Assembly (NCBI GenBank): GCA_964544635.1
Contig: CAZJCK010000034.1
Coordinates: 1 to 35,381, forward strand
Direction of reading: 5' to 3'
Length of the DNA stretch: 35,381 nt
Source of the DNA: CAZJCK01 sp964544635
GTDB taxonomy: Bacteria; Zixibacteria; MSB-5A5; GN15; FEB-12
In this document: in pieces, positions 16,293-23,767 of the stretch
How positions within the stretch are numbered: the stretch's first letter is position 1
Layout of the letters: each line of letters opens with the position of its first letter
The notes under the pieces: model-generated
What the model was told of the DNA's origin: nothing
Seen by the model: only the letters and a program-made list of their open reading frames with translations
Databases searched by the model: none
Position numbers and translations under genes: made by a program

Positions 16293-17048
16293 ATGAAGCA
16301 GTTCAAGGTATTGGTTGGTGCGACAACGCTTGCGGCTGGCCTCTTGCTGGGTGTCACGGCGTGTACGTCACAATCGCAGGATCGCTCGCATACGACCGAC
16401 AGCTTCGCCGGGCTTCGCAAGGCAATGGTCGAACGTCAATTGGAAGGCCGGGATATTACCGATGAAGCGGTGCTGGCGGCGATGCGCACGGTGCCAAGGC
16501 ATCGGTTCGTGCCTCAGCGGTACCAGGACTACGCCTACAGCGACAGCCCGTTGCCGATCGGGTATGATCAGACCATTTCACAGCCGTATATCGTGGCGCT
16601 GATGACGCAGTTGGCGGAGGTACAGGCGTCGGACCGGGTGCTCGAAATCGGCACCGGATCCGGCTACCAGGCGGCGGTGCTGGCCGAGCTGGTCGACAGC
16701 GTGTTCAGCATCGAGATCGTCAAACCGCTGGGCGAGCAGGCCGATTCGGTGCTGGCGGCGCTGGGATATGACAATGTCGAGGTACGCATTGGTGACGGTT
16801 ATGACGGCTGGCCGGAAAAGGCGCCGTTCGATGTCATCCTGCTGACGGCCGCGCCGCCGGAGATACCGCAGCCGCTGCTGGATCAACTGGCTGAGGGCGG
16901 CCGGATGGTGGCGCCGGTTGGAACCGACTGGCAGGAGTTGCTGTTAATTGGACGTGACGGTGACAAGATAACCCGGCGCAGTGTTATCCCGGTTCGCTTT
17001 GTGCCGATGACCGGCAAGGCGAAGGATTCAGCCGAATCGTCCAGATAA
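16293..17048 (+). CDS. pcm: Protein-L-isoaspartate O-methyltransferase, predicted periplasmic lipoprotein
   Basis: A 251-aa PCMT-family enzyme, which methylates isoaspartyl residues in damaged proteins using S-adenosylmethionine. Family landmarks are visible: an N-terminal helix region with MVERQLEGRDITDEAVLAAM, the MRTVPRHRFVP motif, the SAM-binding glycine motif VLEIGTGSGYQAA, and the late GGRMVAPVGTDWQELLLI. Unusually, residues 1-24 form a signal peptide ending in the lipobox VTAC (Cys24), which predicts export and lipid anchoring. Periplasmic pcm variants are known in some Gram-negatives, yet the cofactor is cytoplasmic, so how such an enzyme gets SAM is an open question. Its start faces the phosphatase-kinase operon. 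The next gene, also a lipoprotein, begins 39 bases downstream. High confidence for the family; moderate for lipidation. Confidence 0.92.
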   Translation: MKQFKVLVGATTLAAGLLLGVTACTSQSQDRSHTTDSFAGLRKAMVERQLEGRDITDEAVLAAMRTVPRHRFVPQRYQDYAYSDSPLPIGYDQTISQPYIVALMTQLAEVQASDRVLEIGTGSGYQAAVLAELVDSVFSIEIVKPLGEQADSVLAALGYDNVEVRIGDGYDGWPEKAPFDVILLTAAPPEIPQPLLDQLAEGGRMVAPVGTDWQELLLIGRDGDKITRRSVIPVRFVPMTGKAKDSAESSR

Positions 17049-17087
17049 CCTTTCCCCCGCGCCGCTTGATCAGCAGGGAGTGCTTGT

Positions 17088-17906
17088 GTGAACCGACTTC
17101 TCTTGGCAGCGTGTGCTGCGGTTTTGCTTATGGCTGCGTGCGCAACTCAGAAGACGCAGACAGAAATTCAGATTGAAGCGTCGTTCGACGCATCGTATCC
17201 AACCTATGCCCGTCTGCTCGACAGCAGCGTTGTTGGTGAACTGGTCGACTATGAATGGCTGGCAGCCAACCGGGCGCCGCTGGACACCACGGTGGCACGA
17301 TTCGCCTCGCTGGATTCGGGCGGGTACGAGACGATGTCGCGCCAGGATCGCATGGCGCTGTGGCTGAACGCCTACAATGCCATCACGCTGCGCTCGATTA
17401 TCGACCATCATCCGGTCAGGTCGATCAAGGAGATTGATGGGGTCTGGACCGGCACGACCTGGCCGGTGGCGGGACGAACGGTGACGCTTGACCAGATCGA
17501 GCATGACATACTCAGGCCGGTGTTCGAGGACGCCCGCATACACTTCGCCGTCAATTGTGCCTCGATCGGGTGTCCGCCGCTGGCCGAGGTGCCATATATC
17601 GGGGATAGCCTTGATGTACAGCTGGATCGGATGGCACGGCGGTTCGTGAACGACCCGGAGCGGACTATGATCGATTCAGCATCGGGAGTTATGACCGTCA
17701 CCGAGATCTTCGACTGGTTCGGTGAGGACTTCGTAGGCCAGTTTCAACCGGCCCACGATACCGAGGGACTGTCACAGACAGAGCGGGCGGTTGTCGGCTT
17801 TGTCATCACCTATGCCGATGACAGCTTGCGGGCAGTGGTAACCTCGCGCGGTAACTGGGAAATCGCCTACCGCGACTATGACTGGTCGCTTAACGACCTG
17901 CAGTGA
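17088..17906 (+). CDS. DUF547-domain lipoprotein
   Basis: A 272-aa protein of the DUF547 family, function unknown. Residues 1-18 are a lipoprotein-type signal ending at Cys18 (LMAAC). The family landmarks WLNAYNAITLRSI and FAVNCASIGCPPL are present; the Cys pair in NCASIGC is a hallmark of this family. The GTG start at 17088 follows an AGGGAG ribosome-binding site. It sits between a periplasmic PCMT and a run of glycosyltransferases; DUF547 genes have often been noted beside glycosyltransferases and DUF2064 genes, as here, but the biochemical link is not established. Probably lies in the periplasm or faces it from the inner or outer membrane. It ends 12 bases before the GT2 start. Confidence 0.9.
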   Translation: MNRLLLAACAAVLLMAACATQKTQTEIQIEASFDASYPTYARLLDSSVVGELVDYEWLAANRAPLDTTVARFASLDSGGYETMSRQDRMALWLNAYNAITLRSIIDHHPVRSIKEIDGVWTGTTWPVAGRTVTLDQIEHDILRPVFEDARIHFAVNCASIGCPPLAEVPYIGDSLDVQLDRMARRFVNDPERTMIDSASGVMTVTEIFDWFGEDFVGQFQPAHDTEGLSQTERAVVGFVITYADDSLRAVVTSRGNWEIAYRDYDWSLNDLQ

Positions 17907-17918
17907 ATTGTAGCCGAC

Positions 17919-18611
17919 GTGTACCGCGATCAGTTTGTTTCAGTCATCATTCCGACACTCAATGAAGAAGCCTCGATCGGGCAGGTGCTTGCGGATCTGC
18001 CGGAAGCGGTTGATGGTGTCATCGTGGCCGACAACGGCTCGCATGACAGTACCCGGACCATAGCTGAAAGAGCCGGGACCACAGTGACAATTGAGCGGGA
18101 ACGCGGCTATGGTGCGACCTGTTTGCGGGGTATGCAGGCGCTGCCCGAGGAAACCGATATCGTGCTCTTTATCGATGGAGACTACTCCGATTACCCGGAG
18201 GAAGCAACGCTGCTGTTGGATGCCTTGATAGACGGTGGGCACGACATGGTCATCGGTTCGCGGATGATACGTCCCGAATCACGGGCGGCGTTACCGCCGG
18301 TGGCACGGTTCGGTAACTGGTTGTCAACGCGATTGATCCGGCTGTTCTGGGGAACGACCTTTACCGACCTGGGACCATTTCGGGTGTTACGCTTCGATGC
18401 CCTCAAGCGACTGAACATGCAGGACCGCAATTTTGGATGGACCGTTGAAATGCAGATCAAAGCAGCGCGCAACAAGATGAGTACGGCGGAGCTGCCGGTT
18501 CGGTATCGCAAGCGGATCGGTGAATCGAAGATCTCGGGTACAGTTACCGGGTCGTTTCGCGCCGGCACCAAGATTCTCTACCTGATCTTTCGCGAGGTAG
18601 CCGTCAGATGA
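17919..18611 (+). CDS. Glycosyltransferase family 2, dolichol/undecaprenyl-phosphate sugar synthase-like
   Basis: A 230-aa GT-A fold enzyme lacking transmembrane helices. SVIIPTLNEEASIG opens the nucleotide-binding half, ADNGSHDST replaces the usual D-D-G-S-x-D motif, and DGDYSDYPEEA carries the metal-binding D-x-D. The overall length and the motif order match polyprenyl-phosphate mannose/glucose synthases such as DPM1 (known family knowledge), which charge a lipid phosphate with a sugar for use by GT-C enzymes. The GTG start at 17919 is 12 bases past the previous stop. Its own stop overlaps the next gene's ATG (ATGA at 18608), so it is probably co-translated with a GT-C protein that could use its product. 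Which sugar is unknown. Confidence 0.9.
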   Translation: MYRDQFVSVIIPTLNEEASIGQVLADLPEAVDGVIVADNGSHDSTRTIAERAGTTVTIERERGYGATCLRGMQALPEETDIVLFIDGDYSDYPEEATLLLDALIDGGHDMVIGSRMIRPESRAALPPVARFGNWLSTRLIRLFWGTTFTDLGPFRVLRFDALKRLNMQDRNFGWTVEMQIKAARNKMSTAELPVRYRKRIGESKISGTVTGSFRAGTKILYLIFREVAVR

Positions 18612-19942
18612 AAAGCCTTCTGATCATTCTGGCGATAGTTGTGGTTGGGCTGCTCGTCACCATCTCGTTCTTTACTCTTGGAACGGAGCAAATCACCGGC
18701 GACAGTATCAAGTGGTTCATCACTCTTGCCATAGCATCGGGGGGGGCGTGGCTGGCCATGCTCTGGGTGGCGAATCGGACCCGGTACAGCCTGGAATCGT
18801 CCAACAACCTTTGGATAACGTTGCTGATACTGGCGTTTGCGGCACGCCTGGTGGTGGCAGTCGGTTCCGGTGAACAGGCCTGGTTGTCGGACGATGTATA
18901 CCGGTATGTGTGGGAGGGCAAGCTGGTCAGCAATGCCATGAATCCGTTCGCGGTCAGCCCGAAGGAGCTTGAAGGTTCGGGGCTGGCAGATGAAGCGATT
19001 TATCCCAAAATCAATCATCCCTGGCTGCCGACCATCTACCCGCCGCTCAGCCAGTACCTGTTTGCCCTGGCGTATCAACTGGGCGGCGATTCGCTGTTCG
19101 GCTTTAAACTGCTGGCCTTCCTGTTCGAATTGCTGACGGCTCTCATGATCTTACGGTTTGTGCGAGAGATGCATCTCCCCCGCTGGACCGCGCTGGTGTA
19201 CCTGTTCTGTCCGTTGGTGTTCATTGAATTCATCATATCGAGCCATGTCGATATCCTGGCATTGCCATTCCTCCTGTTGTTTCTGTTGAACAGTTCGCTG
19301 ACGAAGCCGCAGTCGGTACAGGCGGGAGTCTGGCTGGCGGCGGCGGCGATGATCAAGCTGCCGGCGCTGTTCTTTGGACTGCCCTTGTTGTTCGGGTACG
19401 ACTGGAAGGATCGGGGCCGGTTCGTCGGGACTATAGCAGTCGTGTCGGCGCTTCTGTACCTGCCGTTTATCGTAACCGCAGGGACCGGCCTGTTTGGTTC
19501 GCTCTGGACCTACCTCGGAACGTGGCAATTCAACGGTTCGGTGTTCAATTTGCTTGCGTCGTTCATGCCGGCGGGCGTAGCGCGGACGATTTGTGCCGTG
19601 GCGTTCGCCCTCGTGGCGCTGGTCGTTTCCTGGGGTCGTCGCCGCAGAGACCGGCTGCCGACCATGTTCATGGTGTATGGAGCGTATGTCGTCTTCACGG
19701 CCGCGCTGTTTCCATGGTACCTGGTCTGGTTGCTGCCGTTCCTGATTATCAATCGTAATGCCGCCTTCCTGGTGCTGACGGTAACCGTGTTCCTGTCATA
19801 TCACGTGTTGATCGGATACTATACGGTGGGGGCATGGAGTGTGGGGCCATACTTTGCGTGGATCGAGTACTTGCCGTTCTACGGAATCCTCGGCTGGATG
19901 GCGTACCGGCGCCTGACAACTCGCGCGGCAAAACTGACATGA
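18608..19942 (+). CDS. Polytopic GT-C-type glycosyltransferase (mannosyltransferase-like)
   Basis: A 444-aa integral membrane protein with about 10-12 hydrophobic helices. The first periplasmic loop holds WLSDDVYRYVWEGKLV (Asp95-Asp96), the acidic pair typical of GT-C enzymes that take sugars from a lipid phosphate donor; YPPLSQY (144-150) follows, as in the polyprenyl-phosphate mannosyltransferase (PIG-V/MptA-like) group. A late LFPWYLVWLLPF motif also fits that group. ATG at 18608 overlaps the stop of the DPM-like gene by four bases. The pairing of a donor-making GT2 with a GT-C is good circumstantial support for a lipid-linked glycan or glycolipid pathway. Exact acceptor is unknown. Its stop (19942) overlaps the next gene's ATG. 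Confidence 0.85.
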   Translation: MKSLLIILAIVVVGLLVTISFFTLGTEQITGDSIKWFITLAIASGGAWLAMLWVANRTRYSLESSNNLWITLLILAFAARLVVAVGSGEQAWLSDDVYRYVWEGKLVSNAMNPFAVSPKELEGSGLADEAIYPKINHPWLPTIYPPLSQYLFALAYQLGGDSLFGFKLLAFLFELLTALMILRFVREMHLPRWTALVYLFCPLVFIEFIISSHVDILALPFLLLFLLNSSLTKPQSVQAGVWLAAAAMIKLPALFFGLPLLFGYDWKDRGRFVGTIAVVSALLYLPFIVTAGTGLFGSLWTYLGTWQFNGSVFNLLASFMPAGVARTICAVAFALVALVVSWGRRRRDRLPTMFMVYGAYVVFTAALFPWYLVWLLPFLIINRNAAFLVLTVTVFLSYHVLIGYYTVGAWSVGPYFAWIEYLPFYGILGWMAYRRLTTRAAKLT

Positions 19943-21396
19943 CGACACTCTTCATTGTACTCTACTTCGGCTTGCTGGCGTTTGTCGCCCTGCAGGGGGT
20001 CTACCTCTACTGGCTGATCGGGCTGTACCTGCGGCGCCGGAACAGGGTGATCAAGCCGGTTGCGGGTGAGATGGGACGGACAGAATTTCCGACCGTGACC
20101 GTGCAGCTGCCGATATACAACGAACGTCGGGTGGCACTTCGATTGATCGAAGCAGTTCGAAAATTCGACTGGCCTGGGGATCGGTTGCAGATACAGGTGT
20201 TGGACGACTCGACGGATGCCACCAGCGAGCTGATCCGACGGTATCTCAAACAGGTTGCCGGCGACAGTCGGATACAGTATGTGCATCGCAGGGACCGTTC
20301 CGGTTACAAGGCAGGTGCTCTGGCGAATGGCCTGAAGGAAAGCAACGCCGAATTCGTGGCCGTGTTTGATGCCGATAACCTGCCGCGGCCGGACTTTCTC
20401 ATGCGTACGGTACCATATTTTAACGACAGTATGATTGGTATGGTGCAGACGCGGTGGTCGTTTCTAAATCGAAATGAGTCGCTGCTGTGCCGGGCGCAGG
20501 GGCTGTTCCTCGATTCCCACTTTCACATTGAGCAAAAGGCACGGTTTCTGGGTGGCTTGCTGTTCAATTTCAACGGGACAGCCGGGATCTGGCGCCGTTC
20601 TGCAATTGAAACGTCGGGGGGCTGGCACCATGACACCTTGACGGAAGATCTCGACCTGTCGATGCGGGCGCAACTGGCAGGCTGGAAGTTCATATACGAC
20701 GACCGGTACGATGTACCAACCGAACTGCCGAACAGTATTACGGCGTTCAAGTCGCAGCAATATCGCTGGAGCAAGGGGGCGGTGCAGACGGGCATCAAGC
20801 TCCTGCCGTCAATATTGCGGTCGCCACTGCCGTTACCGACGCGGATCGCGGCGCTGTTCTACTTTTCGAGTAAGCTGGTGCCGCCGGCCCTGCTGTTATT
20901 GTCGTTGCTGTTGATACCTGCCCTGTATGTGCGCCTCGATGCCGGCTTGTGGAAACTGTTTGTGGTCGACTTGCCGATCTTCATCGCCGGGACCGGCTCT
21001 ATGTCGCTGTTCTATTCGCTGGCGTACCGTGCCGAGAAACACAGAGATGGCGCCCGCGACCTGTTCGTTATGCCGTTCCTGACTTCGCTGGGGATTGCGC
21101 TGGCGGTCAACAATACGAGGGCATTGCTGTCGGCACTGAGTGGACGGGTAACGTCGTTCGTTCGCACGCCCAAATCAGGCTCGACCGACCGAGAGCACCG
21201 CGCCATTCCAGGAGATTACCGTCAACCGGTAAGCAAGGCAACGGTACTGGAGATCGGGCTGGCTGTATATTCGACAGCGGCGCTGTTGCTGGCGGCAGGC
21301 TTGCAGCTGTATTTCACCATACCGTTTCTGGCGACGTTTGCGGCCGGGTACGCCTACTTCTCCGGTCTCAGCCTGAGGGATCGATATGGGCGGTAG
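19939..21396 (+). CDS. CesA-like membrane glycosyltransferase family 2
   Basis: A 485-aa processive-type GT2. The start chosen is ATG 19939, which overlaps the previous stop (ATGA); an in-frame ATG at 19834 would read 105 bases into the upstream gene and is unlikely. Residues 1-32 are a membrane anchor. The catalytic part shows TVQLPIYNE, LDD (88-90), FDAD (143-146), TED (235-237) and QQYRW (273-277), i.e. the D,D,D,QxxRW pattern of cellulose-synthase-like enzymes; the neighbouring SGYKAGAL and FNGTAGIWRR sites agree with the CSLA/glucomannan-synthase-like branch. Three to four C-terminal hydrophobic segments (about 300-370, 445-480) would form the glycan channel. It could make a beta-linked glycan such as a mannan or glucan. 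It overlaps the next gene by 11 bases. Confidence 0.9.
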   Translation: MTTLFIVLYFGLLAFVALQGVYLYWLIGLYLRRRNRVIKPVAGEMGRTEFPTVTVQLPIYNERRVALRLIEAVRKFDWPGDRLQIQVLDDSTDATSELIRRYLKQVAGDSRIQYVHRRDRSGYKAGALANGLKESNAEFVAVFDADNLPRPDFLMRTVPYFNDSMIGMVQTRWSFLNRNESLLCRAQGLFLDSHFHIEQKARFLGGLLFNFNGTAGIWRRSAIETSGGWHHDTLTEDLDLSMRAQLAGWKFIYDDRYDVPTELPNSITAFKSQQYRWSKGAVQTGIKLLPSILRSPLPLPTRIAALFYFSSKLVPPALLLLSLLLIPALYVRLDAGLWKLFVVDLPIFIAGTGSMSLFYSLAYRAEKHRDGARDLFVMPFLTSLGIALAVNNTRALLSALSGRVTSFVRTPKSGSTDREHRAIPGDYRQPVSKATVLEIGLAVYSTAALLLAAGLQLYFTIPFLATFAAGYAYFSGLSLRDRYGR

Positions 21397-22021
21397 AGCG
21401 GTTGGAGTTATGACCAAATATCCGTCGCTCGGACAGGTGAAAACCCGCCTGGCGGCCGATGTGGGCGATGAGGCGGCCCTGCGGCTGTATCGCCTGCTGC
21501 TGGAGCAGGTGCACCGGGAGATGACGGGACAGGCGCAGTTTGAGACGTTTGCGATGGTCACACCGAGAGATCGAGTGACGTTATTTGAACAGGAGTATGC
21601 CGGTTTCACGGGCTGTCTTGAGCAGCGCGGTGACGATTTGGGGGAGCGGATGCTGTATGCCCTCGACCAGTTGTTGCATGAGCCGGGGTGCGCCGCGGCG
21701 ATACTGATCGGGTGTGATGTGCCGGCATTGAGCGCCGAGTTTGTTGACAAAGCGTTTGCGGCGCTGGTGTATCATGACCTGGTACTCGGGCCGACCTCCG
21801 ATGGCGGCTATTACCTCATCGGCATGAAGAAGCTGCTGCGGCCGTTGTTTGAGGGGCCCCCATGGGGAGGTCCGCGGGTGCTGGCCACAACCCTCGACAT
21901 TGCCGCCGCCAATGGCTATGCGGTGGCGCTGTTGGACCGTCTGGACGATCTGGATACGCTCGCGGATCTACGGAGGTTTCCAAAGCTGGCTGAAGAGGCG
22001 GACATAGAAATTCAGACATGA
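21386..22021 (+). CDS. DUF2064 / TIGR04282-type glycosyltransferase-like protein
   Basis: A 211-aa protein of the DUF2064 (TIGR04282) family. PSLGQVKTRLA near the N-terminus, IGCDVPAL in the middle and VLGPTSDGGYYLIG are the family hallmarks, giving a nucleotide-sugar-type GT-A fold related to nucleotidyltransferases. The family is named for arsenosugar gene neighbourhoods, but no arsenosugar radical SAM gene is in this window, so that function should not be assumed. ATG at 21386 has a GAGGG site and overlaps the CesA-like gene by 11 bases. It is the last gene of the run; the hairpin right after its stop serves the opposite strand. Confidence 0.9.
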   Translation: MGGRAVGVMTKYPSLGQVKTRLAADVGDEAALRLYRLLLEQVHREMTGQAQFETFAMVTPRDRVTLFEQEYAGFTGCLEQRGDDLGERMLYALDQLLHEPGCAAAILIGCDVPALSAEFVDKAFAALVYHDLVLGPTSDGGYYLIGMKKLLRPLFEGPPWGGPRVLATTLDIAAANGYAVALLDRLDDLDTLADLRRFPKLAEEADIEIQT

Positions 22022-22049
22022 AAAAGGGGCCGGGCAGGTGCCCGACCCC
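22021..22049 (-). terminator. Intrinsic terminator of cheW
   Basis: Arms 22026-22035 and 22040-22049 form a 10-bp GC-rich stem with one mismatch and an AGGT loop. On the - strand the stem is followed by TTTTT (22025-22021), the expected U-run for cheW ending at 22076. On the + strand no U-run follows, so it may only weakly stop the glycosyltransferase transcript. Confidence 0.85.
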
Positions 22050-22075
22050 GTAAGCCTGATCTTGAGCGCGTGATT

Positions 22076-22573
22076 TTACCCGGCGATGCCGGCCAGTTCG
22101 TTTACATCGATGACTTTCGACAAGTCGAGGAAGATCAACAGGCGATCTTCAAGCTTGGCCACGCCCTTGATGTATTCGGAATTGATGCCGGTGACGATTT
22201 CCGGCGGCGGCTCGATGGTGTTGGACGGCAGGCGAAGGACCTCGGAGACCGAGTCGACGACCATGCCCATGATGTTACCGCCGATATCGACGACGACGAT
22301 GCGGGTGTTCTTGTCGTGTTCCTTGACTTCAAGGCTGAACCGTTTGCGCAGGTCGACAATCGGGATGACCTTGCCACGCAGGTTGATGACGCCCTCGACA
22401 TAATGGGGAGCCTGCGGCACCTTGGTGATTTCAACCATCCGGTTGATTTCCTGGACTTTCAGGATGTCGACGCCGAATTCCTCGGAGCCAATCTTGAACG
22501 AGACCAGTTGCAACAGCTCGTCGGCTGAGGCACCAATCTGATCCTGTGCTACATCTTTCAAATTCGTTTCCAT
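22076..22573 (-). CDS. cheW: Chemotaxis coupling protein CheW
   Basis: A 165-aa CheW, the adaptor that links chemoreceptors (MCPs) to the CheA kinase at the inner face of the membrane. The region from about residue 20 follows the CheW family pattern: LLQLVSFKIGSEEFGVDILK, VPQAPHYVEGVINLRGKVIP, RIVVVDIGG and DRLLIFLDLSKV. The N-terminal 18 residues are a short flexible extension. The length equals a stand-alone CheW, with no receiver or kinase domain fused. It is not beside cheA, cheY or receptors here, so it is a solitary copy. The ATG at 22573 follows a GAGGG-type site. Upstream is a strikingly good sigma-28 promoter and downstream a clear terminator, so it is a self-contained single-gene unit. 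Confidence 0.95.
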   Translation of the reverse strand: METNLKDVAQDQIGASADELLQLVSFKIGSEEFGVDILKVQEINRMVEITKVPQAPHYVEGVINLRGKVIPIVDLRKRFSLEVKEHDKNTRIVVVDIGGNIMGMVVDSVSEVLRLPSNTIEPPPEIVTGINSEYIKGVAKLEDRLLIFLDLSKVIDVNELAGIAG

Positions 22574-22886
22574 CTGTCCCGACCCTCTTTTATTGAGACT
22601 GTTCGAGCTTCTTGTTCATATTCACACTGCCCCCGATGGCGATGAAACGAGACTCCATATCGTGTCAGGCCAAAGCAAGCTGCCCAAGTCTCACTCAGGC
22701 ATTCTCCTCTGTAAATTTATCGGCATGGAGACGGGTGGCTTAACGATTTCGGGAGTGCAAAATAGTTACAATGACTGTCCATGATTGGCCGCTCTACGCG
22801 CTGGTTGGGCTGCCTGCAAGCAACGAATCGCTCGGAGCTATAGATCTGTTGCACAAGCATTTGCAAACGTGCGTTAAACCGGCACT
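22574..22886. other. Spacer between cheW and DUF72 genes
   Basis: About 313 bases with no credible gene. It contains the cheW ribosome-binding site and 5' leader and the sigma-28-like promoter. Two small frames (63 and 61 codons on the + strand) show no family pattern and one of them runs into the DUF72 gene, so they are not called. Between 22750 and 22886 I see no hairpin, tRNA or repeat. Confidence 0.5.
22717..22743 (-). promoter_or_regulatory. Sigma-28 (FliA)-like promoter for cheW
   Basis: On the - strand GCCGATAA (22724-22717) is an exact match to the FliA -10 consensus, preceded by TTAA (22743-22740) at 15 bases, close to the TAAA-N15-GCCGATAA consensus. It points at cheW, whose start is about 144 bases downstream. 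FliA promoters drive late flagellar and chemotaxis genes, so the location fits. The leader of about 135 bases is long. Confidence 0.6.
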
Positions 22887-23639
22887 TTATGTGAGCAACT
22901 CGAGCAGGCGGCGGGCGGTGGTGGGGGCGTGGCCGGAAAAGTGGTTATTGAAGTAGATATAAACAGTCTTCCCGTCCTGCGAGAAGCGCCTGATCAGCTC
23001 TGACCAGTGCTGCAGGGCGTCCTCCTTGTCGTCGCGGATCCACGAAAAATCTTCCTCGATCTTCTTGTGGTCGCCCAGCATGCGCAGGTAGCTGTAATCG
23101 GCGGTCACCTGGTCGGAGCGGGGCATCCAGGGATGGTCGACGAGGCAGAAGCCAATCTTGCGGGCGGCGAGAATCTCGAACAGGCGGTCGACCTCGAGCC
23201 AGTTGCGGTTGCGGATCTCGACCGTCGTGGGGCCGCTGTCGGGAAGAGAGTCGAGCAGTTTTTCAAGGAAATCGATACGGTCGGGCTTGAAGCTGTACGG
23301 GAACTGCATAAGCATGGGGCCGCGCTTGGACGCCAGTTCTGCCATCACCTCGACGAACTGCCCGGCCGCAGCGATCCGTTCGCTGTCGGTCCCTTCGTGG
23401 GTGACGGTACGGGGGAATTTGGCGGTGAAGATGAAGTTGTCGGGGACATTGTTACGCCAGCGGGCGACCACCTCCTTGCGGGGGAGGCCGTAGAAGGTGG
23501 CGTCGATTTCGACCGTGTTGAACTGGGAGCTGTAGTAGCGGAGCCAGTCCTTCTGGGAGACGAATTGCGGGTAGAAGTTGCCTACCCAGTCCTTGTAACT
23601 GAACCCGGAGGTTCCGATGTACACCTGTTGGTTTGCCAT
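22887..23639 (-). CDS. DUF72 family protein (YecE-like)
   Basis: A 250-aa protein of the DUF72 family (TIM-barrel fold, function unknown). The family opening IGTSGFSYKDWVGNFYP, the FNTVEIDATFYGLP motif, KFPRTVTHEG and the late VYIYFNNHFSGHAPTTARRL agree with the family. No signal peptide or membrane helix, so cytoplasmic. Start at 23639 has a weak ribosome-binding site. Its 5' end is divergent from the M29 aminopeptidase gene, with 128 bases between them. The reaction is not known for this family. Confidence 0.92.
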   Translation of the reverse strand: MANQQVYIGTSGFSYKDWVGNFYPQFVSQKDWLRYYSSQFNTVEIDATFYGLPRKEVVARWRNNVPDNFIFTAKFPRTVTHEGTDSERIAAAGQFVEVMAELASKRGPMLMQFPYSFKPDRIDFLEKLLDSLPDSGPTTVEIRNRNWLEVDRLFEILAARKIGFCLVDHPWMPRSDQVTADYSYLRMLGDHKKIEEDFSWIRDDKEDALQHWSELIRRFSQDGKTVYIYFNNHFSGHAPTTARRLLELLT

Positions 23640-23699
23640 AGCACTGATATAACGTGCGGCCGGAGCGGTTGTTCACTCTTGTGGTTGTTGCGGTGACAG

Positions 23700-23728
23700 T
23701 TGCCCCGGCGGAGCAAATAGCCTATGTT
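23700..23728 (+). promoter_or_regulatory. Possible sigma-70-type promoter for the M29 aminopeptidase
   Basis: TTGCCC (23700-23705) and TATGTT (23723-23728) are separated by 17 bases and lie 40 bases before the chosen start at 23768. Each hexamer matches the sigma-70 consensus at four of six positions, with ideal spacing. Confidence 0.4.
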
Positions 23729-23767
23729 AGGGCCAGTGAGCGCTCAATAACAGAAAGGACATGCGAC

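Noticed and set aside
17088..22021. Interpretation as an arsenosugar biosynthesis cluster because of the TIGR04282-type and DUF547 genes
   Set aside because: No arsenite methyltransferase or arsenosugar radical SAM gene is in view; the CesA-like and GT-C genes fit a glycan pathway better.
22593..22956. Two small + strand frames between cheW and DUF72
   Set aside because: No family pattern, no good ribosome-binding site, and one overlaps the end of the DUF72 gene.
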